64,000 bases of DNA from Orlajensenia sp001423545 (GCA_001423545.1 LMOK01000001.1:744001-808000), one strand, 5' to 3'. Positions 10,036 to 18,554 are shown, numbered from the stretch's first letter. Numbers and translations are program-made. The notes: generated by a model not told the origin, from the letters alone.

Positions 10036-10041
10036 ATGGTA
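10036..10041 (-). promoter_or_regulatory. -10 hexamer for leaderless acetyltransferase start
   Basis: TACCAT on the minus strand, 6 bases upstream of the ATG at 10029. It settles the choice between the two possible starts. Confidence 0.45.
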
Positions 10042-10151
10042 GGGCGTGCGCATTACGGACGGGTTACGGAGGTTCTCATCTTCGGCTGGTCGGAACGCCG
10101 ACGCGGGTACTCGGATCCCGCGAATTCACCTCGGAGTGGGATGATCCGGGC

Positions 10152-10256
10152 ATGAACGATGAGCGCCTCATCCGCTGGCTGCTCACCGCCGTGTTCGCCG
10201 CGAGCGGTTTGGTGCTCCTCGCGATGGTCACCGCGCTCGTCTGGTGGCCCGACTGA
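10152..10256 (+). CDS. Small single-pass membrane protein (34 aa), hypothetical
   Basis: Short open frame of 34 codons encoding a charged start (MNDERLIRW), one hydrophobic helix of about 22 residues (LLTAVFAASGLVLLAMVTALVW) and a short WPD tail. No family recognised. The clean charged-hydrophobic layout, stop codon immediately after the helix and a weak GATGAT hexamer 6 bases upstream of the ATG suggest a real small membrane protein. No Shine-Dalgarno is visible, so confidence is limited. Confidence 0.4.
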   Translation: MNDERLIRWLLTAVFAASGLVLLAMVTALVWWPD

Positions 10257-10289
10257 ATTGCGGACGGATGCCGGCGAGGTGACGCGAGC

Positions 10290-10322
10290 GTCGAGCAGGC
10301 CGGCGGGACCGACCTGCTCGAC
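10290..10322. terminator. Hairpin between converging genes, terminator of rnj
   Basis: GTCGAGCAGG pairs perfectly with CCTGCTCGAC around a 13-base loop, 10 bases past the rnj stop codon. It can serve both the minus-strand rnj and the small plus-strand frame. No U-tract is obvious, so termination may be weak or assisted. Confidence 0.6.
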
Positions 10323-10332
10323 TGAACCCTGA

Positions 10333-12009
10333 CTACGCCTCGATGACGAGGGGGACGATCATCGGACGGCGGCGGAACGAGACGTTCACCCAGCGACCGA
10401 CGACCCGGCGCACGACTTGCTGCAGCGCGCGCTGGTCGCGCACGCCCTGCTGCGACGCCTCGGCGAGGGCCGAGACGATCTTGGGCTTGACCGAGTCGAA
10501 GACGGTCTCGTCCTCGGCGAAACCGCGAGCGTGGATCTCGGGGCCGGTGATGACCTTGCCCGTTGCGGCATCCACCACGACGATGACCGAGATGAAGCCC
10601 TCCTCGCTGAGGATGCGGCGATCCTTGAGGTCGGCATCCGTGATCTCACCGACGGTCGAGCCGTCGACGTAGACGAAGCCGAGGTCGAGCTGGCCGACCA
10701 CCTTCACCTCGCCGGCCTTCATGTCGAAGACGGTTCCGTCCTCGCCGAGGAAGGTGTTGGCCTCGGGGATGCCGGTCTGCTGCGCGAGCGCGGCATTCGC
10801 CCAGAGGTGACGCCACTCGCCGTGCACGGGGAGCACGTTCCTGGGCTTCAGGATGTTGTAGACGTAGAGCAGTTCGCCTGCTGCAGCGTGACCCGAGACG
10901 TGCACCTTGGCGTTGCCCTTGTGCACGACGTTGGCGCCGAGCTTCGTGAGGCCGTCGATGATGCGGTACACGGCGTTCTCATTGCCGGGGATGAGGCTCG
11001 AGGCGAGGATCACGGTGTCGCCCTCCCCCACCTCGACAGCGTGGTCGCGGTTGACCATGCGGCTGAGCACGGCCATCGGCTCGCCCTGCGAACCGGTCGA
11101 CATGTAGACGATCTGGTTCTCGGGAACGTTGCCGGCCTTCTTGTAGTCGACGAGCACGTTCTCGGGCACCTTGAGGTAGCCGAGGTCGGCGGCGATGGTC
11201 ATGTTGCGCACCATCGAGCGTCCGAGCAGGGCGACGCGGCGGCCGTTGGCGTGCGCGGCGTCGAGCACCTGCTGCACGCGGTGCACGTGGCTCGAGAAGC
11301 TGGCGACGATGACCTTGCCGGTCGCCTTCGAGATGACCTGGTCGAGAACCGGGCCGATCGCGCGCTCCGGCGTCGTGAAGCCGGGAACGTCGGCGTTGGT
11401 CGAGTCGACGAGGAACAGGTCGACGCCGCTCTTGCCGAGGCGGGCGAACTCGCGCAGGTCGGTGAGGCGACCGTCGAGCGGCAGCTGGTCCATCTTGAAG
11501 TCACCGGTGGCCATGACGGTTCCGGCAGCCGAGTGGATGACGACGGCCAGAGCATCCGGAATCGAGTGGTTCACGGCGACGAACTCGAGGTCGAACGGCC
11601 CCATCGCCTCCATGTCGCCTTCCTTGACGGTGAGGACGAACGGCTTGATGCGGTGCTCCTTGAGCTTCGCCTCGATGAGGGCGAGCGTGAGGCCTGACCC
11701 GATGAGCGGGATGTCGGCGCGCAGCTTCAGGAGGTAGGGGACGGCGCCGATGTGGTCCTCGTGGCCGTGCGTGAGCACGACGGCGACGATATCGTCGAGG
11801 CGGTCGCGGATCGGGCTGAAGTCGGGCAGGATCAGGTCGACGCCGGGCTGGTGCTCCTCGGGGAAGAGCACGCCGCAGTCGACGATGAGGATCTTGCCGT
11901 CGATCTCGAACATGGTCATGTTGCGACCGATCTCGCCGAGACCACCGATGGGGATGATCCGCAGGGTTCCCGGTTCGAGCGGGGCTGGTTCGTATACTTC
12001 TCCGGGCAT
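10333..12009 (-). CDS. rnj: Ribonuclease J
   Basis: Metallo-beta-lactamase/beta-CASP exo- and endoribonuclease for mRNA decay and rRNA maturation. The zinc motif is HGHEDHIG (H81, H83, D85, H86). A beta-CASP insert follows, with SSHVHRVQQVLDAA, and the C-terminal dimerisation domain is intact. Length is 558 aa, typical of actinobacterial RNase J. ATG preceded by CGGAGGG. It follows dapA by 45 bases on the same strand; the dapA-rnj pair is conserved in actinobacteria. Confidence 0.95.
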   Translation of the reverse strand: MPGEVYEPAPLEPGTLRIIPIGGLGEIGRNMTMFEIDGKILIVDCGVLFPEEHQPGVDLILPDFSPIRDRLDDIVAVVLTHGHEDHIGAVPYLLKLRADIPLIGSGLTLALIEAKLKEHRIKPFVLTVKEGDMEAMGPFDLEFVAVNHSIPDALAVVIHSAAGTVMATGDFKMDQLPLDGRLTDLREFARLGKSGVDLFLVDSTNADVPGFTTPERAIGPVLDQVISKATGKVIVASFSSHVHRVQQVLDAAHANGRRVALLGRSMVRNMTIAADLGYLKVPENVLVDYKKAGNVPENQIVYMSTGSQGEPMAVLSRMVNRDHAVEVGEGDTVILASSLIPGNENAVYRIIDGLTKLGANVVHKGNAKVHVSGHAAAGELLYVYNILKPRNVLPVHGEWRHLWANAALAQQTGIPEANTFLGEDGTVFDMKAGEVKVVGQLDLGFVYVDGSTVGEITDADLKDRRILSEEGFISVIVVVDAATGKVITGPEIHARGFAEDETVFDSVKPKIVSALAEASQQGVRDQRALQQVVRRVVGRWVNVSFRRRPMIVPLVIEA

Positions 12010-12054
12010 GAGCCCTCCGTTACTTGTTCTTCACGCGCTGGATTCGCTCCAGCG

Positions 12055-13029
12055 CTAGCGTGTCGTGCCCGCGATTCGGGGCAGTGCGCCGCCTGCTGCG
12101 GCATTGCGATCGGGGCGGAAGTTCGAGAAATCGACTCCCGGAATGTGGCGCACGAGATCGATCTCGTCTTCGATCTGCGCAGCCTCCCACTCCTCGGGTC
12201 CCACGAGGGGAAGCCGCACGCGCGGGCTCCCGATGCGGCCGAGGCCATGGAGGATGTACTTGGCCGCGACCGTGCCGGGCACGTGGGTCATGACCGCGCG
12301 CACCAGGGGTTCGAGCTTGCGGTGCGCATCCGTCGCGGTGTGGAGATCGCCGGCGTTCACGGCGTCGACGATGGTCCGGTACGGCTTGGCCGCGATGTTC
12401 GCCGTGACTCCGATGAGGCCGGATGCTCCGATCGCGAGGTGCGCGAGGATGTTCGCGTCGTCGCCCGAGAAGTACATGAGGTCGGTCTGGTTGAGCACGC
12501 GGCTCACCTCGCTGAAGTCGCCCTTGGCGTCTTTGACGGCGAGGATGTTGGGGTGCTTCGCGAGGCGGATGATCGTCTCGTACGTGATGGGCACGCCGGT
12601 GCGACCGGGGATGTCGTAGAGGATGACCGGCAGGTCGGTGGCATCCGCGACCATGCGGAAGTGGGTGAGGATGCCGGCCTGAGTCGGCTTGTTGTAGTAC
12701 GGCGTGACGATCATGTTGCCGTCGGCGCCGGCCTTCTCGCTCTGCTGGGCGAGCTGGATGGCGTGGGCGGTCTCGTTGGATCCGCCGCCGGTGATGATCT
12801 TGGCCCGCCCGGCCGAGACGGACTTGCCGACCTCGACGAGCTTGAGCTTCTCCTGGTCGGTCAGCGTGCTGGTCTCACCCGTGGTGCCCGTGACGACGAT
12901 GCCGTCGGCTCCGGAGTTGATGACGTCGTCGATGTGCTTCTCGACTCCCGGCCAATCCACCTCACCGTCGGCGGTGAAAGGCGTGACGAGAGCGACAAGG
13001 ACCTGACCGAAGGGGTTTTGCGTCGACAC
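12055..13029 (-). CDS. dapA: 4-hydroxy-tetrahydrodipicolinate synthase
   Basis: First enzyme of the diaminopimelate/lysine branch, condensing pyruvate with aspartate semialdehyde. The Schiff-base lysine is K166 (ILAVKDAKGD), the catalytic tyrosine Y138, and the GTTGE substrate loop is at 48-52. Length is 324 aa; the 25-residue C-terminal extension ending in AGTTR is slightly long. GTG start at 13029 is preceded by CTGGAGGG. The pathway partner dapB lies 4.6 kb away on the same strand. Confidence 0.95.
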   Translation of the reverse strand: MSTQNPFGQVLVALVTPFTADGEVDWPGVEKHIDDVINSGADGIVVTGTTGETSTLTDQEKLKLVEVGKSVSAGRAKIITGGGSNETAHAIQLAQQSEKAGADGNMIVTPYYNKPTQAGILTHFRMVADATDLPVILYDIPGRTGVPITYETIIRLAKHPNILAVKDAKGDFSEVSRVLNQTDLMYFSGDDANILAHLAIGASGLIGVTANIAAKPYRTIVDAVNAGDLHTATDAHRKLEPLVRAVMTHVPGTVAAKYILHGLGRIGSPRVRLPLVGPEEWEAAQIEDEIDLVRHIPGVDFSNFRPDRNAAAGGALPRIAGTTR

Positions 13030-13085
13030 GCCCTCCAGCGTATCGGTTCGGGCGCATGGCCCGCCGCTCCATGACGCCGACGCCG

Positions 13086-13137
13086 AACAGGCTCGATCGC
13101 CGTCGACAGGCGCGATTGGACGAATCGAGCCTGTCGA
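13086..13137. repeat. Palindromic intergenic repeat (family C)
   Basis: ACAGGCTCGAT (13087-13096 region) pairs perfectly with ATCGAGCCTGT (13124-13134). An overlapping alternative pairing is TCGACAGGC with GCCTGTCGA. It lies in the 155-base gap between folA and dapA. It resembles the CGAGCCTGTCGA-type palindromes scattered between genes in Microbacteriaceae; a terminator role for folA is possible. Confidence 0.6.
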
Positions 13138-13184
13138 GGCCGATTCAGCCTGATTCGTGCGTCCGCGGGTGGCCGGACGGGCGA

Positions 13185-13736
13185 TCAGCCGCGAGTGTAG
13201 GTCAGGAACCGGTACTGGAGGCCCGTGCGAGAGGTATGCCAGCGCAGGGGGTCGGACTCCGAGGGGTCGGTGACCGCGGCCGACCAGGCTGCGCCGATGA
13301 GGGGGGCCTGGGTGTCGCCGGGGAACGAGGCGTCGATCTCCGTGACCTCGAGCACGTCGGCGCGCTCGATGAGGGCGGCGAAGAGTTCGGCCCCGCCGAT
13401 GATCCAGATGCGTTGAGGGGCGGCATCCGTTGCCGAGACGGGTTCGGCGGCCAGAGCGATGGCGGCGGCGATCGAGTGCGCGGTCTCGGCGCCGTCGGCC
13501 GACCAGTCGCGCTGGCGGGTGAGGACGACGTTGCGGCGTCCGGCAAGGGGACGGAAGCGGGGCGGGAGCGAGTCCCAGGTCTTGCGCCCCATGACGACCG
13601 GCGCGCCGAGCGTCACCTGCTTGAAGTGCGCGAGGTCCTCGGGCAGGTGCCAGGGCATGACGCCGTCGCGCCCGATGGTGCCGTCGGAGGACTGCGCCCA
13701 GATCAGGCCGAGGGGCACGGATGCCGGGTCCGTCAT
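13185..13736 (-). CDS. folA: Dihydrofolate reductase
   Basis: Reduces dihydrofolate made by the neighbouring ThyA. Motifs: GLIWAQSSDGTIGRDGVMPWHLPEDLAHFK with the catalytic acid in the LPEDL helix, VVMGRKTWDSLP and the NADPH-binding RIWIIGGAELF. Length is 183 aa, slightly long owing to insertions around residues 80-105. The ATG overlaps the thyA stop (ATGA), so the two are translationally coupled. Confidence 0.95.
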   Translation of the reverse strand: MTDPASVPLGLIWAQSSDGTIGRDGVMPWHLPEDLAHFKQVTLGAPVVMGRKTWDSLPPRFRPLAGRRNVVLTRQRDWSADGAETAHSIAAAIALAAEPVSATDAAPQRIWIIGGAELFAALIERADVLEVTEIDASFPGDTQAPLIGAAWSAAVTDPSESDPLRWHTSRTGLQYRFLTYTRG

Positions 13737-14542
13737 ACGGCGACGGCGCCGCGGATGGCGGGGTGGTGCTCGTAGCCCTCGACGACGAAGTCACCGAACT
13801 CGTAGTCGAAGATGCTGTCGCGCTTCGCGTCGATGCGCACGGTGGGATAGGGGAAGGGCTCGCGGGAGAGCTGCTCCGTGACCTGGGCGACGTGGTTGTC
13901 GTAGATGTGGCAGTCACCGCCGGTCCAGACGAACTCACCCGGCTCGAGGCCGACCTGATCGGCGACCATGAGCGTGAGCAGTGCATAGGAGGCGATGTTG
14001 AACGGCACGCCGAGGAACATGTCGGCGCTGCGCTGGTAGAGCTGGCACGAGAGCGTGCCGTCGGCCACGTAGAACTGGAACAGGGCGTGGCACGGGGCCA
14101 GCGCCATGTTCGGGATGTCGGCGGGGTTCCACGCCGACACGATGAGGCGTCGCGAGTCCGGCGTGGCACGGATGGCGTCGATCACGTCGCTGATCTGGTC
14201 GATCTGCTCGCCCGACGGCGTCGGCCACGATCGCCACTGCACGCCGTAGACGGGGCCGAGCTCGCCGGCGGCATCCGCCCACTCGTCCCAGATGGTGACG
14301 CCGTTCTCACGCAGCCAGCCCACGTTGCTCTCGCCGCGCAAGAACCACAGCAGTTCATAGGCGATCGACTTGAAGTGCACGCGCTTGGTCGTGATGAGGG
14401 GGAAGCCCTCGGCCAGATCGAAACGGATCTGGCGACCGAACACGCTGCGCGTTCCGGTGCCTGTGCGGTCGGTCTTCTGCACGCCGTGCTCGAGCACATC
14501 GCGCAGCAGGTCCTCGTATGGGGTGGGGATCGTGGCGCTCAT
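13733..14542 (-). CDS. thyA: Thymidylate synthase (ThyA type)
   Basis: Methylates dUMP with methylene-tetrahydrofolate, releasing dihydrofolate. The catalytic cysteine is C151 in LAPCHALFQF. RRLIVSAWNPADIPNMAL and the CHIYDNHVAQ stretch are intact. Length is 269 aa. The ATG at 14542 begins the family N-terminus and lies 7 bases after a TACGAT hexamer, so a leaderless start is likely; longer upstream reading is non-homologous. The folA partner overlaps by 4 bases. Confidence 0.95.
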   Translation of the reverse strand: MSATIPTPYEDLLRDVLEHGVQKTDRTGTGTRSVFGRQIRFDLAEGFPLITTKRVHFKSIAYELLWFLRGESNVGWLRENGVTIWDEWADAAGELGPVYGVQWRSWPTPSGEQIDQISDVIDAIRATPDSRRLIVSAWNPADIPNMALAPCHALFQFYVADGTLSCQLYQRSADMFLGVPFNIASYALLTLMVADQVGLEPGEFVWTGGDCHIYDNHVAQVTEQLSREPFPYPTVRIDAKRDSIFDYEFGDFVVEGYEHHPAIRGAVAV

Positions 14543-14549
14543 CGCGTCG

Positions 14550-14555
14550 ATCGTA
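14550..14555 (-). promoter_or_regulatory. -10 hexamer for leaderless thyA start
   Basis: TACGAT on the minus strand ending 7 bases before the thyA ATG. It is the probable promoter of thyA-folA. Confidence 0.45.
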
Positions 14556-14671
14556 TCGCGGGGCGGCGACACCATCGAGGCGTGGCGAGCGCGTCGTCGA
14601 CGGATGCCGCCGCCGACGTCACGGCAGGTCATACTCGCCGGCTCCGGGCCGGCCTGCGCGACCATGGTCGG

Positions 14672-15199
14672 ATGCAGTGGATCCTCGCCCTCGCAGCAGC
14701 CCTCGCGCTGGTCGCCGCGACCACGGCGCTGGGATTCTGGCTGCGCTCCCGCGATGGTCGCATCACGGTGACGCATGCCGCGGACGAGGCTTCGGCGGCG
14801 GGCGCGACACCGAGCTCCGCCGGCTCCTCCTCCACGGCGGCGCCCGCATCGACGCTCGCCTCTCCGCCCGCCGCCCTGATCGTCACCCCGGCCGATGTCG
14901 ACAGCGACGAGCAGTTCGGTGAGAACGCGACGCTGCTGCAGTTCTCCACCGAGTTCTGCTCCCGCTGCCCGCAGACCCGCGTGGTGCTGGGCGCCATCGC
15001 GGGCGAGCACGTCGGTGTGCGCCACCTCGACGTCGACCTGACGCACCGTCCGGACATCGCCCGCCGTTACAACGTGCTGCAGACGCCGACCACCCTCATC
15101 CTCGACGGACGCGGAACCGTGCGCGCCCGCGTGGGCGGCGCCCCGGATCGGCGCGCCGTCTCCGACCGCCTCACCACCATCATCGGGAGCCCAGCATGA
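14672..15199 (+). CDS. Membrane-anchored thioredoxin-like protein
   Basis: A 175-residue protein with an N-terminal transmembrane helix (residues 2-24) followed by RSR, an Ala/Ser/Thr/Pro linker (about 40-70) and a thioredoxin fold. The active site is C96-SR-C99 (FCSRCPQTR) rather than CGPC. The cis-Pro region LQTPTTLIL is present. It probably acts outside the membrane or at its surface as a thiol-disulfide exchanger. Its stop overlaps the next gene by 4 bases (ATGA); thioredoxin plus DUF4395 is a recurrent actinobacterial pair. The start is the ATG that opens the hydrophobic helix. Confidence 0.85.
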   Translation: MQWILALAAALALVAATTALGFWLRSRDGRITVTHAADEASAAGATPSSAGSSSTAAPASTLASPPAALIVTPADVDSDEQFGENATLLQFSTEFCSRCPQTRVVLGAIAGEHVGVRHLDVDLTHRPDIARRYNVLQTPTTLILDGRGTVRARVGGAPDRRAVSDRLTTIIGSPA

Positions 15200-15723
15200 C
15201 CGCCGAGAACCAGACCCGAGCCGACGCGAGCGCCGCTGCCGGACCGACAATCGCAGCAGCAGGCAACGCAGCCACGCTGGCCCCTGCCGGCATCGACCCT
15301 CGCGGCCCGCGTTTCGTCGCGACGATCACCGCCGTGATCCTCTTCATCGACGTCGTGCTGGGCCTCGCCGGCGCCGACCTCGCTGCGCTGCTGCTTCTCG
15401 CGGCCGTCGCGGCGACGTTCGCCTGGACGACGATCGCCGGCATCCGGCGGCATCCGTTCGCCGTCATCTTCCGCCGCGTCGTGCTCCCCCGTCTCACCCC
15501 GACGACGGAGCGCGAGGATCCGCGTCCGCCGACCTTCGCCCAGGGAGTCGGGCTGGTCGTGACCGGGATCGGCGTGGTCCTCGGCCTCTTCGGCATCGCA
15601 CCGGCCGTCGTCATCGCCGCGGCGCTCGCGTTCGTGGCGGCCTTCCTCAATTCGGCGTTCGGCTTCTGCCTCGGCTGCCAGATCTACCTGCTGCTGCAGC
15701 GCCTGCGGCCCGCCGCGGCCTAG
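15196..15723 (+). CDS. DUF4395 membrane protein
   Basis: A 175-residue protein with four predicted membrane helices and the DUF4395 ending GFCLGCQIY, in which a CxxC-like cysteine pair sits at the last helix. Ala/Thr-rich N-terminal 35 residues are non-conserved. It overlaps the thioredoxin-like gene by 4 bases, which suggests that the two work together in thiol redox transfer across or at the membrane. The family's biochemical role has not been established. Confidence 0.8.
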   Translation: MTAENQTRADASAAAGPTIAAAGNAATLAPAGIDPRGPRFVATITAVILFIDVVLGLAGADLAALLLLAAVAATFAWTTIAGIRRHPFAVIFRRVVLPRLTPTTEREDPRPPTFAQGVGLVVTGIGVVLGLFGIAPAVVIAAALAFVAAFLNSAFGFCLGCQIYLLLQRLRPAAA

Positions 15724-15856
15724 CGAGCGGTCGAGCCGGCGAGCAGTGAGCCGGCGAGCGCCGTTGCTGGGCACCAGCCGCACATCCCCGCCCCGGGCGT
15801 AGATACCGGGCGTGCAGTTCCTTAGGGTGGGAACAGTCCACTTCGAGGAGGAACCC

Positions 15857-16282
15857 ATGGCGCTCACGAGCGAGGCAACAACGGTCTGGAACGGCGAACT
15901 GTTCACAGGGAACGGCACGGTGAGCTTCGATTCCTCGAAGGTCGCGACCTTCCCGATCAATTGGAAGGCCCGCGCCGACGGCGAGTCGGGAACGACGAAT
16001 CCCGAGGAGCTTCTGGCCGCCTCCCACGCGAGCTGCTTCTCGATGGCGTTCAGCAACGAGCTCACCAACGCCGGGCACCCGCCGACCTCGATCCAGACGA
16101 CGGCGGCCGTCACCTTCGTCGCCGGCACCGGCGTCACCGGCAGCCACCTGCTGGTGAACGCACGTGTTCCCGGCATCTCGGACGCCGATTTCGAATCGAT
16201 CGCCCAGCTCGCCAAGGCGAACTGCCCCATCTCCAAGGCTCTCGCCGGCATCCCCATCACGATCGAAGCGACCCTGGCCTAG
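15857..16282 (+). CDS. OsmC-family peroxiredoxin
   Basis: A 141-residue OsmC/Ohr fold protein for reduction of organic hydroperoxides. The two conserved cysteines are C60 (ASHASCFSMAF) and C123 (KANCPISKAL). NPEELLAASHASC is the family signature. The start at 15857 is fixed by GAGGAGGAA seven bases upstream; a longer reading from 15812 has no such site. It follows the thioredoxin-DUF4395 pair, giving a plus-strand redox cluster. Confidence 0.9.
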   Translation: MALTSEATTVWNGELFTGNGTVSFDSSKVATFPINWKARADGESGTTNPEELLAASHASCFSMAFSNELTNAGHPPTSIQTTAAVTFVAGTGVTGSHLLVNARVPGISDADFESIAQLAKANCPISKALAGIPITIEATLA

Positions 16283-16293
16283 GCCCTCACCGC

Positions 16294-17223
16294 ATGCGCA
16301 TCCTCGTCTCCGGAGCGTCGGGCTTCATCGGCAGCGACCTCGGGCACTCCCTCACCTCCCACGGCCACGACGTGCTGCGCCTCGTGCGCCGCGCCCCCAC
16401 GCGAAGCGACGAGGTGGAGTGGCACCCCGAGAAGGGCGTCATCCCCGGCGGGATCATGGACGACGTCGACGCCGTCATCAACCTCTCAGGCGCCTCGCTG
16501 GCGCGCCTGCCGTGGACGCCGAAGTGGAAGCGCGAGATCTTCACCTCCCGCATCCGTGCCACTCACACGCTGACGGATGCCATGCGCACGGCCTCCAAGC
16601 CGCCCTCGATCTTCCTGAGCGGATCCGCGGTCGGCATCTACGGCGACCGTCCGGGAGAAGTGCTCACCGAATCGTCGGTGCGTGGCCACGGCTACCTCGC
16701 CGACGTCGTCGACGCCTGGGAGAAGGCCGCCAGGCGGGCACCCGAGGGCGTGCGCGTGGTGACCATGCGCACAGGCCTCGTCGTCGGACAGGGCGGCGTT
16801 CTCTCGCTCGTCGAGCTGCAGAGCCGTCTCGGCCTCGCCGGCCCTCTCGGAAGCGGCAAGCAGCACTGGCCGTGGATCACCCTGCCCGACGAGGTGGGCG
16901 CCATCCGTCATCTGCTGACGGCCGATGTCTCAGGCCCGGTGAACCTCGTCGCCCCGGTCGCCGCGTCGGCGGAGCGCATCATGCGCGCCTTCACGACGGC
17001 TCTGCACAGGCCCTACCTCGTGCCTGCGCCGAAGAAGCTCGTCGAACTGGCGCTGCAGGACGCCCGAGACCTGCTGCTGGCCGACCAGGAGGTCGTGCCG
17101 CAGAAGCTGGTGGCGAGCGGCTACAGGTTCCAGCACGAGACGGCCGAGCAGGCCATCGACTGGATGCTCAGCGGACGTCGCCCGCAGCGGGATCGGCCCG
17201 AGACTCGGCACGCTCGAGCCTGA
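16294..17223 (+). CDS. TIGR01777-type NAD-dependent epimerase/dehydratase
   Basis: A 309-residue extended SDR of the SDR39U1/TIGR01777 type. The Rossmann motif GASGFIGSDL is at residues 7-16, NLSGASLARLPW is the family-specific block, and SGSAVGIYGDR carries the catalytic Tyr region. The C-terminal DUF1731 segment is present (PAPKKLVELALQD). Substrate unknown. It starts 11 bases after osmC, probably in the same transcript, and its last 56 bases overlap the 3' end of the convergent minus-strand gene. Confidence 0.88.
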   Translation: MRILVSGASGFIGSDLGHSLTSHGHDVLRLVRRAPTRSDEVEWHPEKGVIPGGIMDDVDAVINLSGASLARLPWTPKWKREIFTSRIRATHTLTDAMRTASKPPSIFLSGSAVGIYGDRPGEVLTESSVRGHGYLADVVDAWEKAARRAPEGVRVVTMRTGLVVGQGGVLSLVELQSRLGLAGPLGSGKQHWPWITLPDEVGAIRHLLTADVSGPVNLVAPVAASAERIMRAFTTALHRPYLVPAPKKLVELALQDARDLLLADQEVVPQKLVASGYRFQHETAEQAIDWMLSGRRPQRDRPETRHARA

Positions 17224-17641
17224 TGGCGTGCGAGATGGCTCGACGCGCCCGTCGACGGTCGCGCGCGGCGTCATAGGCGAGCCCGAGGCGGAACCAATCG
17301 CGCCAGGATTCCGGATGCTGCTCCACAGCGCTCTGGAAGCGCGCGAAGTCGGCCGCGGCCTCGACCCGGTCGGGGCGCCCCGTCGCACTCACCGTGAGCT
17401 CCTCGACGGGAAGCTCGTCTTCGGCATCGAGTCGCTTGACGAGGCGCTCGCTGCCGAAGCCGAACGCCAGCTCGCGCCACAGCGCCCACGCTCCGACGAA
17501 CGGCAGCACGATGAGGGCGATGCCGATGAGGGTGCCGACGAGCTCGCCGGTGCCCATGAATTGCACGGCGCGCCAGCCGACGAGCACGAAGTAGAGGACG
17601 AGCAGCAGGGCCATCAGCCAGGCGGCGGTGCGGGACTTCAC
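17168..17641 (-). CDS. Membrane protein with TPR-like C-terminus
   Basis: A 157-residue protein of unknown function. Two transmembrane helices lie at about 8-28 and 34-54, and then come a charged segment and a TPR-like helical pair ending in SWRDWFRLGLAYDAARDRRRARRAISHAIRLE. GTG start 5 bases after the dapB stop, so it is co-transcribed with dapB. It converges on the SDR gene with a 56-base 3' overlap, unusual in this window. Confidence 0.75.
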   Translation of the reverse strand: MKSRTAAWLMALLLVLYFVLVGWRAVQFMGTGELVGTLIGIALIVLPFVGAWALWRELAFGFGSERLVKRLDAEDELPVEELTVSATGRPDRVEAAADFARFQSAVEQHPESWRDWFRLGLAYDAARDRRRARRAISHAIRLERAESRADPAAGDVR

Positions 17642-17646
17642 GCGCG

Positions 17647-18441
17647 TCAGTCCTGCACGAGGTCGGAGGTGTCGCGAGGGTCGACCGGCGCCGGCGGAAC
17701 CTCGCCGCCGATCGATCCGAGGCCGAGCAGCGCGTCGAGTCCGACGGTGACGCCGCTCGCTTCGCGCACGGCACGGAGAGCGAGCATGATGCCCTGCTCG
17801 TAGGACTCGTCCGAGATGGTGTCGTGACGGATGGTGAGGGTCTCGCCGCGGCCGCCGAAGACGACCTGCTGGCTGGCGAGAAGGCCGGCGACGCGCAGGC
17901 TGTGCACGGGGATGCTGGCGACCTGCTGGCCGCGGGCGCGCTGGTCGGTGTGCGGGGCGTCGACCGGGCCGAGTTCGGCGCGGGCACGGGTCATGAGCTC
18001 GGCCGTGCGCACGGCGGTGCCCGAGGGCGAATCGACCTTGCCCGCGTGGTGCGCCTCGACGATCTCGATGGAGTCGAAGTAGCGCGCCGCGATCGTGGCG
18101 AGGCGGGTGCCGAGCACGGATCCGACCGAGAAGTTCGGGATGAAGACGACGGCGCCGTCACGAGCCGTGACCCGTGAGGTGATGGCGCCGATGCGTTCCT
18201 GGCTCCAGCCGGAGGTGCCGACGAGCACGCGCAGGCCGTTCTCGACCGCGTACTCCACGATCTCGCCGCTGACGGCCGGGTGGCTCACGTCGACCGCGAT
18301 GTCCGCTCCGAGCATGGCGTCGAGCCCGCTGCGGGAGCTGAGTTCGGCGACGAGCTCGAAGTCGTCGGACTCGCGCACGAGTCGCGAGACGAGGGAGCCG
18401 AGCCTGCCTGTGGCGCCGATGACGGCAACGCGTGTTGTCAC
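17647..18441 (-). CDS. dapB: 4-hydroxy-tetrahydrodipicolinate reductase
   Basis: Second enzyme of the DAP/lysine branch, reducing the DapA product with NAD(P)H. N-terminal VIGATGRLG nucleotide motif, and the signature VEAHHAGKVDSPSGTA with the catalytic His pair and Lys. Length is 264 aa, with about 18 extra acidic/Pro residues at the C-terminus. GTG start; TAGGCT ends 6 bases before it, supporting a leaderless mRNA. Confidence 0.95.
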   Translation of the reverse strand: MTTRVAVIGATGRLGSLVSRLVRESDDFELVAELSSRSGLDAMLGADIAVDVSHPAVSGEIVEYAVENGLRVLVGTSGWSQERIGAITSRVTARDGAVVFIPNFSVGSVLGTRLATIAARYFDSIEIVEAHHAGKVDSPSGTAVRTAELMTRARAELGPVDAPHTDQRARGQQVASIPVHSLRVAGLLASQQVVFGGRGETLTIRHDTISDESYEQGIMLALRAVREASGVTVGLDALLGLGSIGGEVPPAPVDPRDTSDLVQD

Positions 18442-18447
18442 CCGGTC

Positions 18448-18453
18448 AGCCTA
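18448..18453 (-). promoter_or_regulatory. -10 hexamer for leaderless dapB start
   Basis: TAGGCT on the minus strand, 6 bases upstream of the GTG at 18441. Confidence 0.5.
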
Positions 18454-18542
18454 GCAATCGGGGGTGAGAGGTTCGGGGTCGGGTGGCGGGCGTGGGTGTC
18501 GACGTCGACCTCGAGCGACCTCGGCAGCCCTGCTCGGGCGAA

Positions 18543-18548
18543 TACGCT
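18543..18548 (+). promoter_or_regulatory. -10 hexamer for leaderless acetyltransferase start
   Basis: TACGCT, 6 bases upstream of the ATG at 18555; no ribosome-binding site lies between. Confidence 0.5.
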
Positions 18549-18554
18549 GGCAGC

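Noticed and set aside
12055..14169. A 704-codon frame joining dapA to sequence under thyA and folA
   Set aside because: Homology to DapA begins at the GTG at 13029 with a good ribosome site; the upstream part overlaps folA and thyA out of frame.
17168..17223. Frameshift or mis-annotation at the 56-base 3' overlap
   Set aside because: Both convergent frames continue normally to their own stop codons, and the TPR-like C-terminus of the minus-strand protein and DUF1731 end of the plus-strand protein are complete.
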